A stretch of DNA of 64,000 nucleotides from Pseudomonas oligotrophica (GCF_021726475.1 NZ_JAKJRU010000001.1:620001-684000); one strand, 5' to 3'; counted from the first letter of the stretch, positions 12,309 to 23,476 are shown. The notes: a model not told the origin generated them from the letters alone. A program made the numbers and translations.

Positions 12309-12388
12309 CGAATGGGCGCCGTTGATGCGTTTTCGATAAACGCCCCGGTCGAGCCTGACAGGTGTGACCTGCTGCAGCGCCCCTCGGC
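12309..12388 (-). promoter_or_regulatory. SAH riboswitch upstream of ahcY
   Basis: Read on the minus strand, the leader carries the conserved SAH aptamer blocks in order: CCGAGGGGCGCTGCAGC, CAGGCTCG and AACGGCGCCC. A small AACGC hairpin lies between the last two. The 3' strand GGCGCCC closes the main helix. The next seven bases (CCATTCG, sharing two C residues with that helix) can instead pair with CGAATGG at 12293-12299, which covers half of the ahcY SD. SAH binding should therefore expose the SD and raise AhcY synthesis. The aptamer match is read directly; the switching mechanism is inferred. Confidence 0.9.
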
Positions 12389-12437
12389 CGGGTGGCGGGC
12401 ACGGCCGAAGCGGAGTCGGCCGGGTAAAACGGCGCTG

Positions 12438-12467
12438 AGTATAGCCGCAGCCCGCGGCGATACCCAA
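12438..12467 (-). promoter_or_regulatory. Predicted sigma-70 promoter of ahcY
   Basis: On the minus strand, -35 TTGGGT and -10 TATACT are separated by 18 nt. Transcription would start near 12431, about 40 nt upstream of the SAH aptamer. Confidence 0.6.
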
Positions 12468-12562
12468 GCGCGACGACGCGAACCTTGCCCGCTGCCGGCA
12501 GGTCACAAGGCCAAGGCCACCGTCTTTTCCACCGCGCGTGATGCACGCGCCAGGAGCTCGCC

Positions 12563-13000
12563 ATGCACCGGTCGCTGCCGATCGCCTCCGCCATCCTGGC
12601 CATCCTGCTCGGCGGTCCTGCCGCCGCGCAGTCCTGCTACGTCCACAGCGAGGCATCCGGCGCGGTGCCGGCGCCGGTGGTGACGGAAAAATGCTTCGAA
12701 TTCGAGAGCCTGGACGACGGCGATGCGATGCGCTGGACCTGCAGCGACGGCGAGGACGTCGGCAACACCCGGCGCGAGCTGCGCGACAGCTGCCCGGCCG
12801 GCCATTTCGGCGTGTGCTCGGCGCCGATGACCGCCGAGACCCTGGCCAACGAGCACTCGGCCGGCAGCCAGGCCGACAATGGCACCTGGCCGGACCAGGT
12901 GCCGGAGCAGGCACGCATCGTCACCTACCACTACCACGCCAGCGACCGGGCCCAGGCGAAGATCGACTGCGAACGTGCCGGCGGGCAGTGGTCGCGCTGA
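12563..13000 (+). CDS. Small secreted cysteine-rich protein of unknown function
   Basis: 145 residues after a CAGGAG SD. Residues 1-22 form a signal peptide ([12 protein letters not shown], then QSC). The mature chain is acidic and has six cysteines, which would allow three disulfides in the periplasm or outside the cell. I recognise no domain. It is divergent from ahcY, and the cytochrome c' gene follows 76 nt downstream behind its own promoter. Confidence 0.75.
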   Translation: MHRSLPIASAILAILLGGPAAAQSCYVHSEASGAVPAPVVTEKCFEFESLDDGDAMRWTCSDGEDVGNTRRELRDSCPAGHFGVCSAPMTAETLANEHSAGSQADNGTWPDQVPEQARIVTYHYHASDRAQAKIDCERAGGQWSR

Positions 13001-13015
13001 GTCGCCTTGTCTCAT

Positions 13016-13044
13016 TTGTCCGGCTTCACCCGAGCGGCGATAAT
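13016..13044 (+). promoter_or_regulatory. Predicted promoter of the cytochrome c' gene
   Basis: A -35 TTGTCC and a -10 GATAAT are exactly 17 nt apart. The start codon is about 30 nt downstream. Confidence 0.55.
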
Positions 13045-13076
13045 CGCCGGCTTGCATTAGCGCACCTGGGTGAACC

Positions 13077-13526
13077 ATGAAGTCGAAACTGCTGTGCCTT
13101 ACCGTGCTTCTCGTGGCGACCGGCCTTGCCGGCTGCGACCGTATCGACCCGAACTCGCCGCTGGGCAAGCGCAAGGCCATCTACCAGCAGATGCTCGATA
13201 CCAAGGAGGACCTGGGCGGCATGCTGCGCGGGCGCATCGCCTTCGATGCGCAGGCCTTCGCCGCCGGTGCGGCCAAGCTCGACGAGCTGTCGCGCCAGCC
13301 CTGGCAGCACTATCCCGAGGTCAAGGAAGCGCAGAGCGACGCGCGCGACGAGGTCTGGCAGAAGCAGGAGCGCTTCCATGAACTGGCCCGTGCGCTGGAG
13401 CAGCAGACCGCGGCGCTGGTCAGCGCGACCGCGGGCGCAGCGCTGACCGCCGAGGGCATCGCCCCGGCCTTCCAGCAGGTGGAGGACGCCTGCGAGCGCT
13501 GCCACCAGGAATTCCGCGTCTACTGA
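13077..13526 (+). CDS. Lipid-anchored cytochrome c' family protein
   Basis: 149 residues. A lipobox (GLAGC) puts the modified cysteine at residue 20. The heme site CERCH lies ten residues from the C-terminus (CERCHQEFRVY), the usual position in four-helix-bundle cytochrome c' and c-556 proteins. The family binds NO or CO, or carries electrons, in the periplasm. The lipoprotein signal in place of a cleaved Sec signal suggests membrane anchoring. The SD is weak (GGGTG). The last 7 bp overlap tail-to-tail with the convergent DUF1090 gene. Confidence 0.85.
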   Translation: MKSKLLCLTVLLVATGLAGCDRIDPNSPLGKRKAIYQQMLDTKEDLGGMLRGRIAFDAQAFAAGAAKLDELSRQPWQHYPEVKEAQSDARDEVWQKQERFHELARALEQQTAALVSATAGAALTAEGIAPAFQQVEDACERCHQEFRVY

Positions 13527-13888
13527 GCGCCGGCCCGCTCCTGCAGGGCCTGCCGGGCCTGGTCCAGGCGTCGCTTGCTGTCTTCGACGCGCCGGGCATC
13601 GCCGCCGGCCAGGGCGCCGCGCAGCTCCGCCTCGCGCCGCTCGACCAGCCGCGAGGCGCGCTCGCGGCTGGCATGCCCGGGCTGCAGGCGGGTCAGGCCG
13701 CGACATTGCGCGTTCAGTTCGAGCAACTGCTCCTCCAGCACCGACTGGCGGACCTTGTCGCCCTGCAGGCGCGCCTGCTGCAGCGCGGCGCTGAGCGGCT
13801 CGCGACGTTGTGCGCAGCCCTCGCCGGTAGCGCCGCCGGCCAGGCCACTGGCCAGCAACAGGACGGTGGCCAGAGGCCAGTGATGCAT
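13520..13888 (-). CDS. DUF1090-like small periplasmic protein
   Basis: 122 residues with a signal peptide ending near GLAGGATG. The pattern is that of the DUF1090/YqjC family: an early GCAQRREPLSAALQQAR, a second cysteine in LNAQCRG, and then a charged helix of R/E/A repeats. No activity is established for the family. The gene is 27 nt behind ligB on the same strand with GGAG as SD, so the two are probably co-transcribed. Confidence 0.75.
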   Translation of the reverse strand: MHHWPLATVLLLASGLAGGATGEGCAQRREPLSAALQQARLQGDKVRQSVLEEQLLELNAQCRGLTRLQPGHASRERASRLVERREAELRGALAGGDARRVEDSKRRLDQARQALQERAGAQ

Positions 13889-13915
13889 GGGTAGGCTCCG
13901 CAGAACAGGACAGAG

Positions 13916-15652
<1,737 letters not shown>

Positions 15653-15681
15653 TCACGCAGCCGGTCGGGGCGCGCCGTGCG

Positions 15682-17010
15682 TCAGCGCATGTTGAACAAC
15701 TCCTGGTGGAAGTCGTGCGGCGACAGGCCGCGGGCGATGAGGTCGTCGCGCAGGCTCTGGCCGAAGCCGGCCGGGCCGCAGAACCAGACGTCGGCGTTCT
15801 TCCACGACGGCGCCAGTTCGCGCAGGCGCTGGGGCGTCAGCCGGCCGTCCCGGCTGGAGACCATCAGGTGCAGGCGTACCCGGGCCTGCTCGGCGAGCTG
15901 GCGGATCCGCTCGATGAAGGCCTGGTCCGGCTCGCTGGTGCAGTAGAACAGCTCGACGTTGCTGCCGCCGCCGGTCAGTGCCAGCGCCTGCAGGCGGCCG
16001 ATGAAGGGCGCGATGCCGATGCCGCCGGCGACCCAGATCTGCTCGTTGCGCCGGCCGCGGAAATCGAAGCAGCCATAGGGGCCTTCGACGGTCACCGCGT
16101 CGCCTTCCTTCAGCCGCTGCGGCAGGCTGCGGGTGTAGTCGCCGATGCCCTTGATGGCGAAGGTGAGCTTGCCGTCGTTGCGCCATGCCGAGGAGATGCT
16201 GAACGGGTGCGGGCCTTCGCTGGGGTCGAAGGTGACGAAGGCGAACTGCCCGGCCTTGTGCCCCGGCCAGGCGCCTTCCAGGCCGATCTCCACGCGCAGC
16301 ACGCGGTTGTCGCGGTGGTAGGTCAGCTGCGCGATGCGCCCGACGACCTGGTGCTTGCGCCCGACCTGGCGCATCAGCGACAGCACGGCGGCCCAGCTGC
16401 CGGCCGCCAGCAGCAGGCCCATCACCAGGCCGAGCGGGGTGTTCCAGTAGGCGAACGGCATCAGTACCACCGCGTGGACGACCAGCGCCAGGTAGAGCGC
16501 GGCCAGCCAGCGGTGGGTCTTGAAGAACCAGCGGTAGGGAAAACGCTTGATCAGCGCCAGCACGATCAGCAGCGCCGCGCCGTAGAAGGCCCACTCGCCG
16601 ATGCTCTCGGCCAGCCCGCGCTGGTTATGCAGCAGGCCGGCCAGGCCTTCGTGCACCTGCCCGGCGCCACGCCGCGCCGGGCGCTCCAGCCAGCCGAAGC
16701 CGACCAGCCACTTGGGAATCTGCGCCCAGCCCCAGTGCACCACCGCCAGCACCAGGCTGGCGATGCCCAGCCACTTGTGCAGCCGGTAGGTCTTGTCCAG
16801 ACCATCGAACAGCGGCTCGATGCGCACCGGCCGCGCGGCGAGGAAGATCGCCACGCTCATCGCGCCCATCACCAGCACGCCGCTGAAGTGAACCATGGTC
16901 GAGCGCAATGGCCAGAACTGCAGGCGGTCCACCAGCAGGTCGTCGGCCAGCAGCCACAGCGCGACCAGCGCGACGAACAGTCCGATAAAGGTCAGTTTGA
17001 TGGGTTTCAT
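15682..17010 (-). CDS. Ferric-reductase-like flavocytochrome (membrane b-heme, FAD/NAD(P)H domains)
   Basis: 442 residues from MKPIKLTF, which has GAGGAGG just upstream; codons before it lack an SD. The N-terminal half has about six transmembrane helices with spaced histidines (VHFSG, LHKWLG, VHWGW, THRW, VHAV) that can bind two b hemes. The C-terminal half is a ferredoxin-reductase-like module: FAD motif [15 protein letters not shown], nucleotide-binding GGIGIAPF and a terminal CGPAGFG. The architecture fits transfer of electrons from NAD(P)H across the inner membrane, for example to ferric chelates or oxygen. The acceptor is unknown. It is divergent from the ABC exporter. Confidence 0.88.
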   Translation of the reverse strand: MKPIKLTFIGLFVALVALWLLADDLLVDRLQFWPLRSTMVHFSGVLVMGAMSVAIFLAARPVRIEPLFDGLDKTYRLHKWLGIASLVLAVVHWGWAQIPKWLVGFGWLERPARRGAGQVHEGLAGLLHNQRGLAESIGEWAFYGAALLIVLALIKRFPYRWFFKTHRWLAALYLALVVHAVVLMPFAYWNTPLGLVMGLLLAAGSWAAVLSLMRQVGRKHQVVGRIAQLTYHRDNRVLRVEIGLEGAWPGHKAGQFAFVTFDPSEGPHPFSISSAWRNDGKLTFAIKGIGDYTRSLPQRLKEGDAVTVEGPYGCFDFRGRRNEQIWVAGGIGIAPFIGRLQALALTGGGSNVELFYCTSEPDQAFIERIRQLAEQARVRLHLMVSSRDGRLTPQRLRELAPSWKNADVWFCGPAGFGQSLRDDLIARGLSPHDFHQELFNMR

Positions 17011-17172
17011 CGCGCCTCCTCGCGCATCAGTCCTGAAGCCGCTGCCAAGCATGCGCCATCGCCGGCCGGCCGACATGATCGAAGTCAGCTTCGTCGGGCG
17101 ATCCGCCAGGCAAGCCGACGGCAGCGGTTTTTCCTACAATCGGCCCCTGGCCCACTTCGGAGCGACGAGCCC

Positions 17173-18098
<926 letters not shown>

Positions 18099-18102
<4 letters not shown>

Positions 18103-18860
18103 ACGTCCACGCGATCCGCGCCATCTACCTGTTCGAACTGGCGCGCACCTGGCGCACCCTGCTGCAGAGCATCGCCACCCCGGTGATCTCCACCTCGCTG
18201 TACTTCGTGGTGTTCGGCTCGGCCATCGGCGCGCGCATGGAGGCCATGCACGGCATCCCCTACGGTGCCTTCATCATCCCCGGCCTGGTGATGATGGCGC
18301 TGCTCACCGAGAGCATCTCCAACGCCTCGTTCGGCATCTACATGCCGCGCTACTCGGGGACCATCTACGAGGTGCTCTCGGCGCCGGTGTCCTACGTCGA
18401 GATCGTCATCGGCTACGTCGGCGCGGCGGCGACCAAGTCGCTGATCCTCGGCGTGATCATCCTCATCACCGCGCGGCTGTTCGTCGACTACCAGATCGAG
18501 CACCCGCTGATGATGGCGCTGTTCCTGGTGCTCACCGCGATTACCTTCTGCCTGTTCGGCTTCATCATCGGCATCTGGGCCGACGGCTGGGAGAAGCTGC
18601 AGATCGTCCCGGCGCTGATCGTCACCCCGCTGGCCTTCCTCGGCGGCAGCTTCTATTCCATCGAGATGCTGCCGCCGCTGTGGCAGAAGATCACCCTGTT
18701 CAACCCGGTGGTGTACCTGATCAGCGGCTTCCGCTGGAGCTTCTACGGCGTCTCGGACATCAACGTCGGCATCAGCCTGGCGATGATCCTCGGCTTCCTG
18801 GCGCTGTGCCTGGTGCTGGTTGGCTGGATCTTCCGCACCGGGTATCGGTTGAAGAACTGA
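18099..18860 (+). CDS. ABC-2 type exporter, permease subunit (YadH-like)
   Basis: 253 residues with six predicted transmembrane helices. It contains the ABC-2 signature region near [12 protein letters not shown] and [12 protein letters not shown], which closely resembles YadH/NodJ-type permeases. It overlaps the ATPase gene by 4 nt, so the pair is translationally coupled. Function: transport of lipid, polysaccharide or drug-like compounds across the inner membrane; substrate unknown. Confidence 0.92.
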
Positions 18861-18883
18861 GCGCGGCGGCTGGGCGCCTGGAG

Positions 18884-18902
18884 GCCTACGCTGAGCGTAG
18901 GC
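18884..18902. terminator. Short perfect hairpin after the ABC permease
   Basis: 8-bp arms GCCTACGC and GCGTAGGC around a TGA loop, between two converging genes. There is no T-run, so its role as terminator is uncertain. Confidence 0.4.
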
Positions 18903-19228
18903 TAAAGCCCGTTGGGCAGGAAGCGGGTAGCCCCGGCGACGTCGTCGATGCGCTTGATGCGCCGGGCCCTGTCACAGGTCTGGTGGCGGTTGTCGGCGGG
19001 GCAGTGGTGCCGCAGGAACTCATCCAGGCTCATCTCCGTGCCCGCCACGTTCAGCACGCGTCGGTAGTACGAACCCTCGATGCCCTCGGCCTGGCGCTCG
19101 GCCGTCCTGGCCTCGTCCACCTCAAGGCGACCGTGGAGGTCCACCCGGGGAACGACCGGGAGCGGCTCTTCTTTCGAACAGGCAGCCAACAGCAGGCCGG
19201 CCGCAGCCAGCAAAGCGATACGCATCAT
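18902..19228 (-). CDS. Small lipoprotein of unknown function
   Basis: 108 residues; two consecutive ATG codons are possible starts. A lipobox (LLAAC) at residues 13-17 predicts acylation. The mature part holds a pair of further cysteines (HHCPADNRHQTC) and an otherwise charged chain. I recognise no family. It lies 47 nt downstream of the DUF5384-like gene on the same strand and may share its transcript. Confidence 0.65.
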   Translation of the reverse strand: MMRIALLAAAGLLLAACSKEEPLPVVPRVDLHGRLEVDEARTAERQAEGIEGSYYRRVLNVAGTEMSLDEFLRHHCPADNRHQTCDRARRIKRIDDVAGATRFLPNGL

Positions 19229-19275
19229 CGTAGGAATTTCCCGGAAAGGCCCCGGCGAGGCGGGGCCATGGAGTC

Positions 19276-19803
19276 TTATTCGAACAGCCGCTTGGAACGA
19301 TTGACTTCGGCTTCGCCTGCATTCTCCAGCAGGGTCTTGGTACCGGACGTCACGTTGCGCAGCGAGTCGGCCTCGGACTGGATCACGTCAGTACGTGCCG
19401 CTTTTTCGCGCAGCTCGGCATCGATGTAGTCGTTGGTGCGGGAAGTGCGGGCACGCTTGGCCTGAAGCTCCAGGCGTCGCTCTTCCAGTTCGAGCAGGCG
19501 CAACTCGTCCTCGAAGGCTTCCTCACGGGTGCGCATGCGCTTGTGTTCGGCATCTTGGGCGGCCCGGCGCTCATCGGCGCGCTTCTGCGCGGCCTGTTGC
19601 GCGGCCGCTCGCTGGCGGCGCTCGGCCTGCTCGCGCGCCTCGGCCTGGGCTCGGGCGGCGGCTGCCTGGCGCGCGCGCTCGGCTTCGGCGGCGGCTTCGG
19701 CCTGGCGGGTTTGCTGCTCGATCTGTTGCAGCTGCTCGAACTGGTTGGCCGCGGCTGGTAGCGCGATGAGCAGCGCGCTGGCGGCGACAAGGGCGAGTTT
19801 CAT
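19276..19803 (-). CDS. DUF5384-like secreted coiled-coil protein
   Basis: 175 residues with a signal peptide (LLIALPAAA, then NQF). Most of the mature chain is one long Q/E/R/A-rich heptad region expected to form a coiled coil. The layout fits the DUF5384 family of uncharacterised periplasmic proteins. The gene starts 3 nt after the stop of the glycine-zipper lipoprotein gene, with AAGGGCTG as SD inside that gene's end. The two products therefore probably act together at the outer membrane; the mechanism is unknown. Confidence 0.7.
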   Translation of the reverse strand: MKLALVAASALLIALPAAANQFEQLQQIEQQTRQAEAAAEAERARQAAAARAQAEAREQAERRQRAAAQQAAQKRADERRAAQDAEHKRMRTREEAFEDELRLLELEERRLELQAKRARTSRTNDYIDAELREKAARTDVIQSEADSLRNVTSGTKTLLENAGEAEVNRSKRLFE

Positions 19804-19806
19804 TGA

Positions 19807-20313
19807 TCAGCCCTTCTGCGGCTCGGGACAGGTCGCGTTCGGCTGGATGCGCGTCTCGTTGTTGATGGTCATCACCATCAGCGAGATCTCGCCAGTCTTG
19901 AACTCACATGGGCGGCCGACCTGCGCCGAGGTAAAGATCTTACCTTCCTCGGAGTAGCCGATGAGCACGCCCGGCACGAGTGTGGTATCGCTGACCAGCG
20001 AGCCGGCCAGCGCGCCTGCTGCCCCGCCGGCGACACCGCCGACGATCGCCGTGTCGTTGTTGCTGCGGTTGCCCAGCGCGGCGCCGCCGATGGCGCCAAG
20101 AAGGCCGCCGACCATCATCGCGGCCTTCTTGTTCTTTTCGTTGCTGACTTTGATCTTGGTTGGCGAGACGGTGATGATCTTCACCGTCCGGGCTTCCTGC
20201 TGCGTATTGACCTGAGAGGCATCGAAGACGTCGGCCTGGTATTGCTCACCGGTACTCTGGCAACCGGAAAGCAGTGCGGCGATAGCGAGCGACAGACAGC
20301 AGCGTTTGATCAT
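19807..20313 (-). CDS. Glycine-zipper outer-membrane lipoprotein (SlyB/Pcp-like)
   Basis: 168 residues from MIKRCC, which has AAGGA 8 nt upstream; an ATG 33 nt earlier has no SD. A lipobox (LLSGC) gives an acylated cysteine at residue 18. The centre has repeated GxxxG motifs (MMVGGLLGAIGGAALG and VGGVAGGAAGALAGS), a glycine zipper of two membrane-spanning stretches. Such proteins stabilise the outer membrane and often respond to envelope stress. First gene of the pair with the DUF5384-like gene. Confidence 0.8.
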   Translation of the reverse strand: MIKRCCLSLAIAALLSGCQSTGEQYQADVFDASQVNTQQEARTVKIITVSPTKIKVSNEKNKKAAMMVGGLLGAIGGAALGNRSNNDTAIVGGVAGGAAGALAGSLVSDTTLVPGVLIGYSEEGKIFTSAQVGRPCEFKTGEISLMVMTINNETRIQPNATCPEPQKG

Positions 20314-20381
20314 GATCTGTTTCCTTATCCCTGATCGTTGGTTCAATCCGTGACCACCATCTTGGATGGCGAATTGCCATT

Positions 20382-20411
20382 ATTCTAGGGGCGGCTGTTT
20401 CGCAGGGTAAA
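20382..20411 (-). promoter_or_regulatory. Predicted promoter of the glycine-zipper lipoprotein operon
   Basis: On the minus strand, -35 TTTACC and -10 TAGAAT are separated by 18 nt, about 70 nt upstream of the first start codon. Confidence 0.45.
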
Positions 20412-20525
20412 GCACACCGGCCCTTGGCTCCGCAGCTGCCGCTGGCGTGTGCGGCGCGTCACAGCTGAGAAGCGCGGCGCGCACTGCGACCAAGCGTCGC
20501 AGTGCGCTGGAGGGAGCCTGCTGGC

Positions 20526-20567
20526 GAAAAGAAAAAGCCCCGCACGGCTCGCGCCGGCGGGGCTTTT
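20526..20567 (-). terminator. Rho-independent terminator of metK
   Basis: 11-bp stem (AAAAGCCCCGC and its complement) followed on the minus strand by a T-rich run, 17 nt after the metK stop. Confidence 0.85.
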
Positions 20568-20583
20568 GCGCTGCGTGGCGCTG

Positions 20584-21774
20584 TTACAGGCCGGCCGCGG
20601 CGCGCAGGGCGTCGGCCTTGTCGGTGCGCTCCCAGGTGAAGGCGGTGAAGGTGTCGTCGCCCACCGTCATCTCGTAGGGATTGCGGCCGAAGTGGCCGTA
20701 GGCCGCGGTGGCCTGGTACATCGGGTGCAGCAGGTCGAGCATGCGGGTGATCGCGTACGGACGCAGGTCGAAGTGCTCGCGCACCAGGGCGATGATCTTG
20801 TCGTCGCCGAGCTTGCCGGTGCCGAAGGTGTTCAGCGAGATGGAGGTCGGCTGGGCCACGCCGATGGCGTAGGACACCTGGATCTCGCAGCGCTCGGCCA
20901 GGCCCGCGGCGACGATGTTCTTCGCCACGTAGCGGCCGGCGTAGGCGGCGCTGCGGTCGACCTTGGACGGGTCCTTGCCGGAGAAGGCGCCGCCGCCGTG
21001 ACGGGCCATGCCGCCGTAGGTGTCGACGATGATCTTGCGCCCGGTCAGGCCGCAGTCGCCCACCGGGCCGCCGATGACGAACTGGCCGGTCGGGTTGATG
21101 TGGTACTGGGTGTCCTTGTGCAGCAGCTCGGCCGGCAGGCTGTGCTTGATGATCAGCTCCATCACCGCTTCGCGCAGGTCGCTCTGCTTGACCTCCGGGT
21201 TGTGCTGGGTCGACAGCACCACGGCGTCGATGCCGACCACCTTGCCGTTCTCGTAGCGGCAGGTGACCTGGCTCTTGGCGTCCGGGCGCAGCCACGGCAG
21301 CAGGCCGTTCTTGCGTGCCTCGGCCTGGCGCTCGACCAGCGCGTGGGAGAAGCGGATCGGCGCCGGCATCAGCACGTCGGTCTCGTTGCTGGCGTAGCCG
21401 AACATCAGGCCCTGGTCGCCGGCGCCCTGGTCTTCCGGCTTGGAGCGGTCGACGCCCTGGGCGATGTCCACCGACTGCTTGCCGATGATGTTGATGATGC
21501 CGCAGGTGGCGCCGTCGAAGCCGACCTCCGAGCTGTTGTAGCCGATGTCGACGATGACGTCGCGCACCAGTTGCTCGAGGTCGACCCAGGCACTGGTGGT
21601 CACTTCACCGGCGACGATGGCCACACCGGTCTTGACCAGCGTCTCGCAGGCCACGCGGGCGTGCTTGTCCTCGGCGATGATGGCGTCGAGCACGGCATCG
21701 GAGATCTGGTCGGCGATCTTGTCCGGATGCCCTTCGGACACGGACTCGGAGGTGAAAATCGAGTATTCGCTCAT
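20584..21774 (-). CDS. metK: S-adenosylmethionine synthetase
   Basis: 396 residues, the usual length. It starts [19 protein letters not shown], containing the ATP-binding GHPDK motif. Other signatures are [12 protein letters not shown] (methionine/ATP site) and [19 protein letters not shown] (phosphate loop). It makes SAM from methionine and ATP in the cytoplasm. Only 15 nt separate it from the upstream ArsR-methyltransferase gene, with AGGAAA as SD, so both are probably one transcript. A terminator follows. Confidence 0.97.
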   Translation of the reverse strand: MSEYSIFTSESVSEGHPDKIADQISDAVLDAIIAEDKHARVACETLVKTGVAIVAGEVTTSAWVDLEQLVRDVIVDIGYNSSEVGFDGATCGIINIIGKQSVDIAQGVDRSKPEDQGAGDQGLMFGYASNETDVLMPAPIRFSHALVERQAEARKNGLLPWLRPDAKSQVTCRYENGKVVGIDAVVLSTQHNPEVKQSDLREAVMELIIKHSLPAELLHKDTQYHINPTGQFVIGGPVGDCGLTGRKIIVDTYGGMARHGGGAFSGKDPSKVDRSAAYAGRYVAKNIVAAGLAERCEIQVSYAIGVAQPTSISLNTFGTGKLGDDKIIALVREHFDLRPYAITRMLDLLHPMYQATAAYGHFGRNPYEMTVGDDTFTAFTWERTDKADALRAAAGL

Positions 21775-21789
21775 CTAACGGTTTCCTAA

Positions 21790-22791
21790 TTACCGGTGGG
21801 TGAGGCGGTCGTCAGCGGTGGGTCGGCTGAAGGACCGAACCTGGATCTGAAAACCGTTCTTCAAGCCAATGTAGAGGCTCTCGCCGGGCGTGAGCCCCGC
21901 GGCATCGGCCCAACGGGCCAGGTCGTCCTGTTCGAAGCCCAGCCAGAGATCGCCGCAGGCCTCCCTGGCCCAGCTCTGGTTGTGGCTGCACAGCTCGGTG
22001 ACCAGCAGGCTGCCGCCCGCCTTGACCAGCCGCGCCAGTTGTCTGAGTGCCTCGCCGGGCGCCGCCAGGTGATGCAGGACCATGTTCAGCACCACGCAGT
22101 CGGCGGCCGGGCAGTCGTCGTGCAGGGCGTCGGCGAGCTTGAGCTCGACGTTGCCGAGCGCGGCCTGTGCGCAGCGTTCGCGGGCCAGTTCGAGCATCGC
22201 CGGGCTGTTGTCCAGCGCCACCACGTGGCGGAAGCGGCTGGCCAGCTCCGGCAGGAAGCTGCCGTCGCCGGGGCCGACTTCCAGCGCCGTGGCGCTGGCC
22301 TCGAAGTTCAGCGCATCGAGCAGCGCCAGCACGCTGTCGCGATACTGCGGCAGACCGGCGAGCAGGTCCTGGCGGGCCTGGAAGCTGCCGGCCATGCGCG
22401 CGAAGAAATCCTCGCTGGCGGCGCTGCGCTGGGCATGCACCGCGGCGATGCGTGCCTGGATGTCGTCGGCCAGTGGCAGCTGGTCGACTTCCTCGAGCAG
22501 CGCCGCGTGCAGCCGGCCGCCCAGGCTGTCGGGCTGCGGCAGGTTGCGCCGGTAGAAGATCGCATTGCCCTCGCGGCGGGTGGCCAGCAGCCCGGCCTGG
22601 GTCAGCACCTTGAGGTGGTGGCTCATGCCGGACTGGCCGATGGCGAAGATCTGCGCCAGCTCCAGCACGCCGAACGAATCGCTGGCCAGGGCGCGCAGCA
22701 CCTTCAGGCGCAGCGCGTCGCCGCCGGCCTTGCACAGGGCGGCGAGCTGGTCGCTGTCGTCGAAATGGAGCGGGGATATGCGCAGGCTCAT
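21790..22791 (-). CDS. ArsR-family regulator fused to a SAM-dependent methyltransferase
   Basis: 333 residues. Residues about 12-95 form an ArsR winged helix with recognition region IGQSGMSHHLKVLTQAGLL. Residues about 140-290 are a class I methyltransferase with the SAM-binding motif LEVGPGDGSFL near 170-180 and VVLNMVLHHL as motif IV. There are no ArsR metal-binding cysteine pairs (no CVC). The methyltransferase half may sense SAM or SAH. It is directly upstream of metK and directly behind a 32-bp palindrome, which fits an autoregulated methyl-cycle repressor; that function is inferred. No SD is obvious before the ATG. Confidence 0.88.
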   Translation of the reverse strand: MSLRISPLHFDDSDQLAALCKAGGDALRLKVLRALASDSFGVLELAQIFAIGQSGMSHHLKVLTQAGLLATRREGNAIFYRRNLPQPDSLGGRLHAALLEEVDQLPLADDIQARIAAVHAQRSAASEDFFARMAGSFQARQDLLAGLPQYRDSVLALLDALNFEASATALEVGPGDGSFLPELASRFRHVVALDNSPAMLELARERCAQAALGNVELKLADALHDDCPAADCVVLNMVLHHLAAPGEALRQLARLVKAGGSLLVTELCSHNQSWAREACGDLWLGFEQDDLARWADAAGLTPGESLYIGLKNGFQIQVRSFSRPTADDRLTHR

Positions 22792-22800
22792 AGGCCGCGC

Positions 22801-22829
22801 AGTCTAGTCGGCTGTTTTTCGTACAGCAA
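22801..22829 (-). promoter_or_regulatory. Predicted promoter of the ArsR-methyltransferase/metK operon
   Basis: On the minus strand, -35 TTGCTG and -10 TAGACT are 17 nt apart. The -10 ends only 9 nt before the ATG, so the transcript would be nearly leaderless. The -35 abuts the large palindrome. Confidence 0.5.
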
Positions 22830-22860
22830 GGCCAATATCAAAAAGTTTTGATATTGGCCT
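22829..22860. promoter_or_regulatory. 32-bp near-perfect palindrome, likely operator
   Basis: Two 15-bp arms (AGGCCAATATCAAAA and its exact complement) flank a 2-nt centre. It sits in the 82-nt gap between the LysE gene and the ArsR-methyltransferase gene, immediately upstream of the predicted -35. The AT-rich ATATCAAAA core is of the kind bound by ArsR-family dimers. It could instead serve as terminator of the LysE transcript; both may be true. Confidence 0.65.
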
Positions 22861-22873
22861 GCGGCCCGCAGGG

Positions 22874-23476
22874 TCATTGCAAGAGGCGGCTGATACCCAG
22901 GCTGCAGGAGACCAGCCCGAGGCCGAGCAGGAAGTAATTGGGCAGCACGTCGAGCAGCTGCTCGATGCGCCGGTTGCCGCTGATCCGGTGCGACAGCAGG
23001 CCGTAGGTGAGCAGGATGCTGACGTCGATCGCCGCCCAGATCAGCACCAGTACCGCGGCCTGCGGGGCGAACGGCTCGCCGGGGATGATGAAGCCGGGCA
23101 GGAAGGCGAGAAAGAACAGGATGTCCTTGGGGTTGGACAGCCCGACCGCCAGCGCGCGCCAGAAGTAGTGCGCCTCGCTGCGCCGCGTGGTCACCCCCTC
23201 GGCGGTGCCGCCGCAGAGGCCGTCGCTGCCGAGCCAGATCAGGTACAGGCCGCCGATGACCTGGCCCCACTGGATCAGCAGCGGCGAGATGTCCAGCGCC
23301 AGGTAGATCAGCAGCAGTGCGCAGATGATCAGCAACTGCGCCGAGAGCACGCCGCCGAGGATGGTCCACAGCGGCCAGACGCGCCGGGCATCGGCCACCA
23401 CCAGTGCGACCACCGGCCCGGGCGAGGCGATCAGCAGGGCGACCGCGGCGGCGAAGGTCAGGTAGGTGGCGTTCAT
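22874..23476 (-). CDS. LysE/RhtB family amino-acid exporter
   Basis: 200 residues with six hydrophobic segments. The N-terminal ASPGPVVALV segment and the internal GLSNPKDILFFLAFLPGF are LysE/RhtB hallmarks. These inner-membrane carriers export amino acids or derivatives. The start overlaps the stop of the oxygenase gene by 4 nt (ATGA), so the exporter is made together with that enzyme and may remove its product. Confidence 0.9.
   Translation of the reverse strand: MNATYLTFAAAVALLIASPGPVVALVVADARRVWPLWTILGGVLSAQLLIICALLLIYLALDISPLLIQWGQVIGGLYLIWLGSDGLCGGTAEGVTTRRSEAHYFWRALAVGLSNPKDILFFLAFLPGFIIPGEPFAPQAAVLVLIWAAIDVSILLTYGLLSHRISGNRRIEQLLDVLPNYFLLGLGLVSCSLGISRLLQ

Noticed and set aside
12282..12914. 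N-terminal extension of ahcY by over 200 codons
   Set aside because: It would translate the riboswitch and the opposite strand of the secreted-protein gene. The standard start has an SD and gives the family length.
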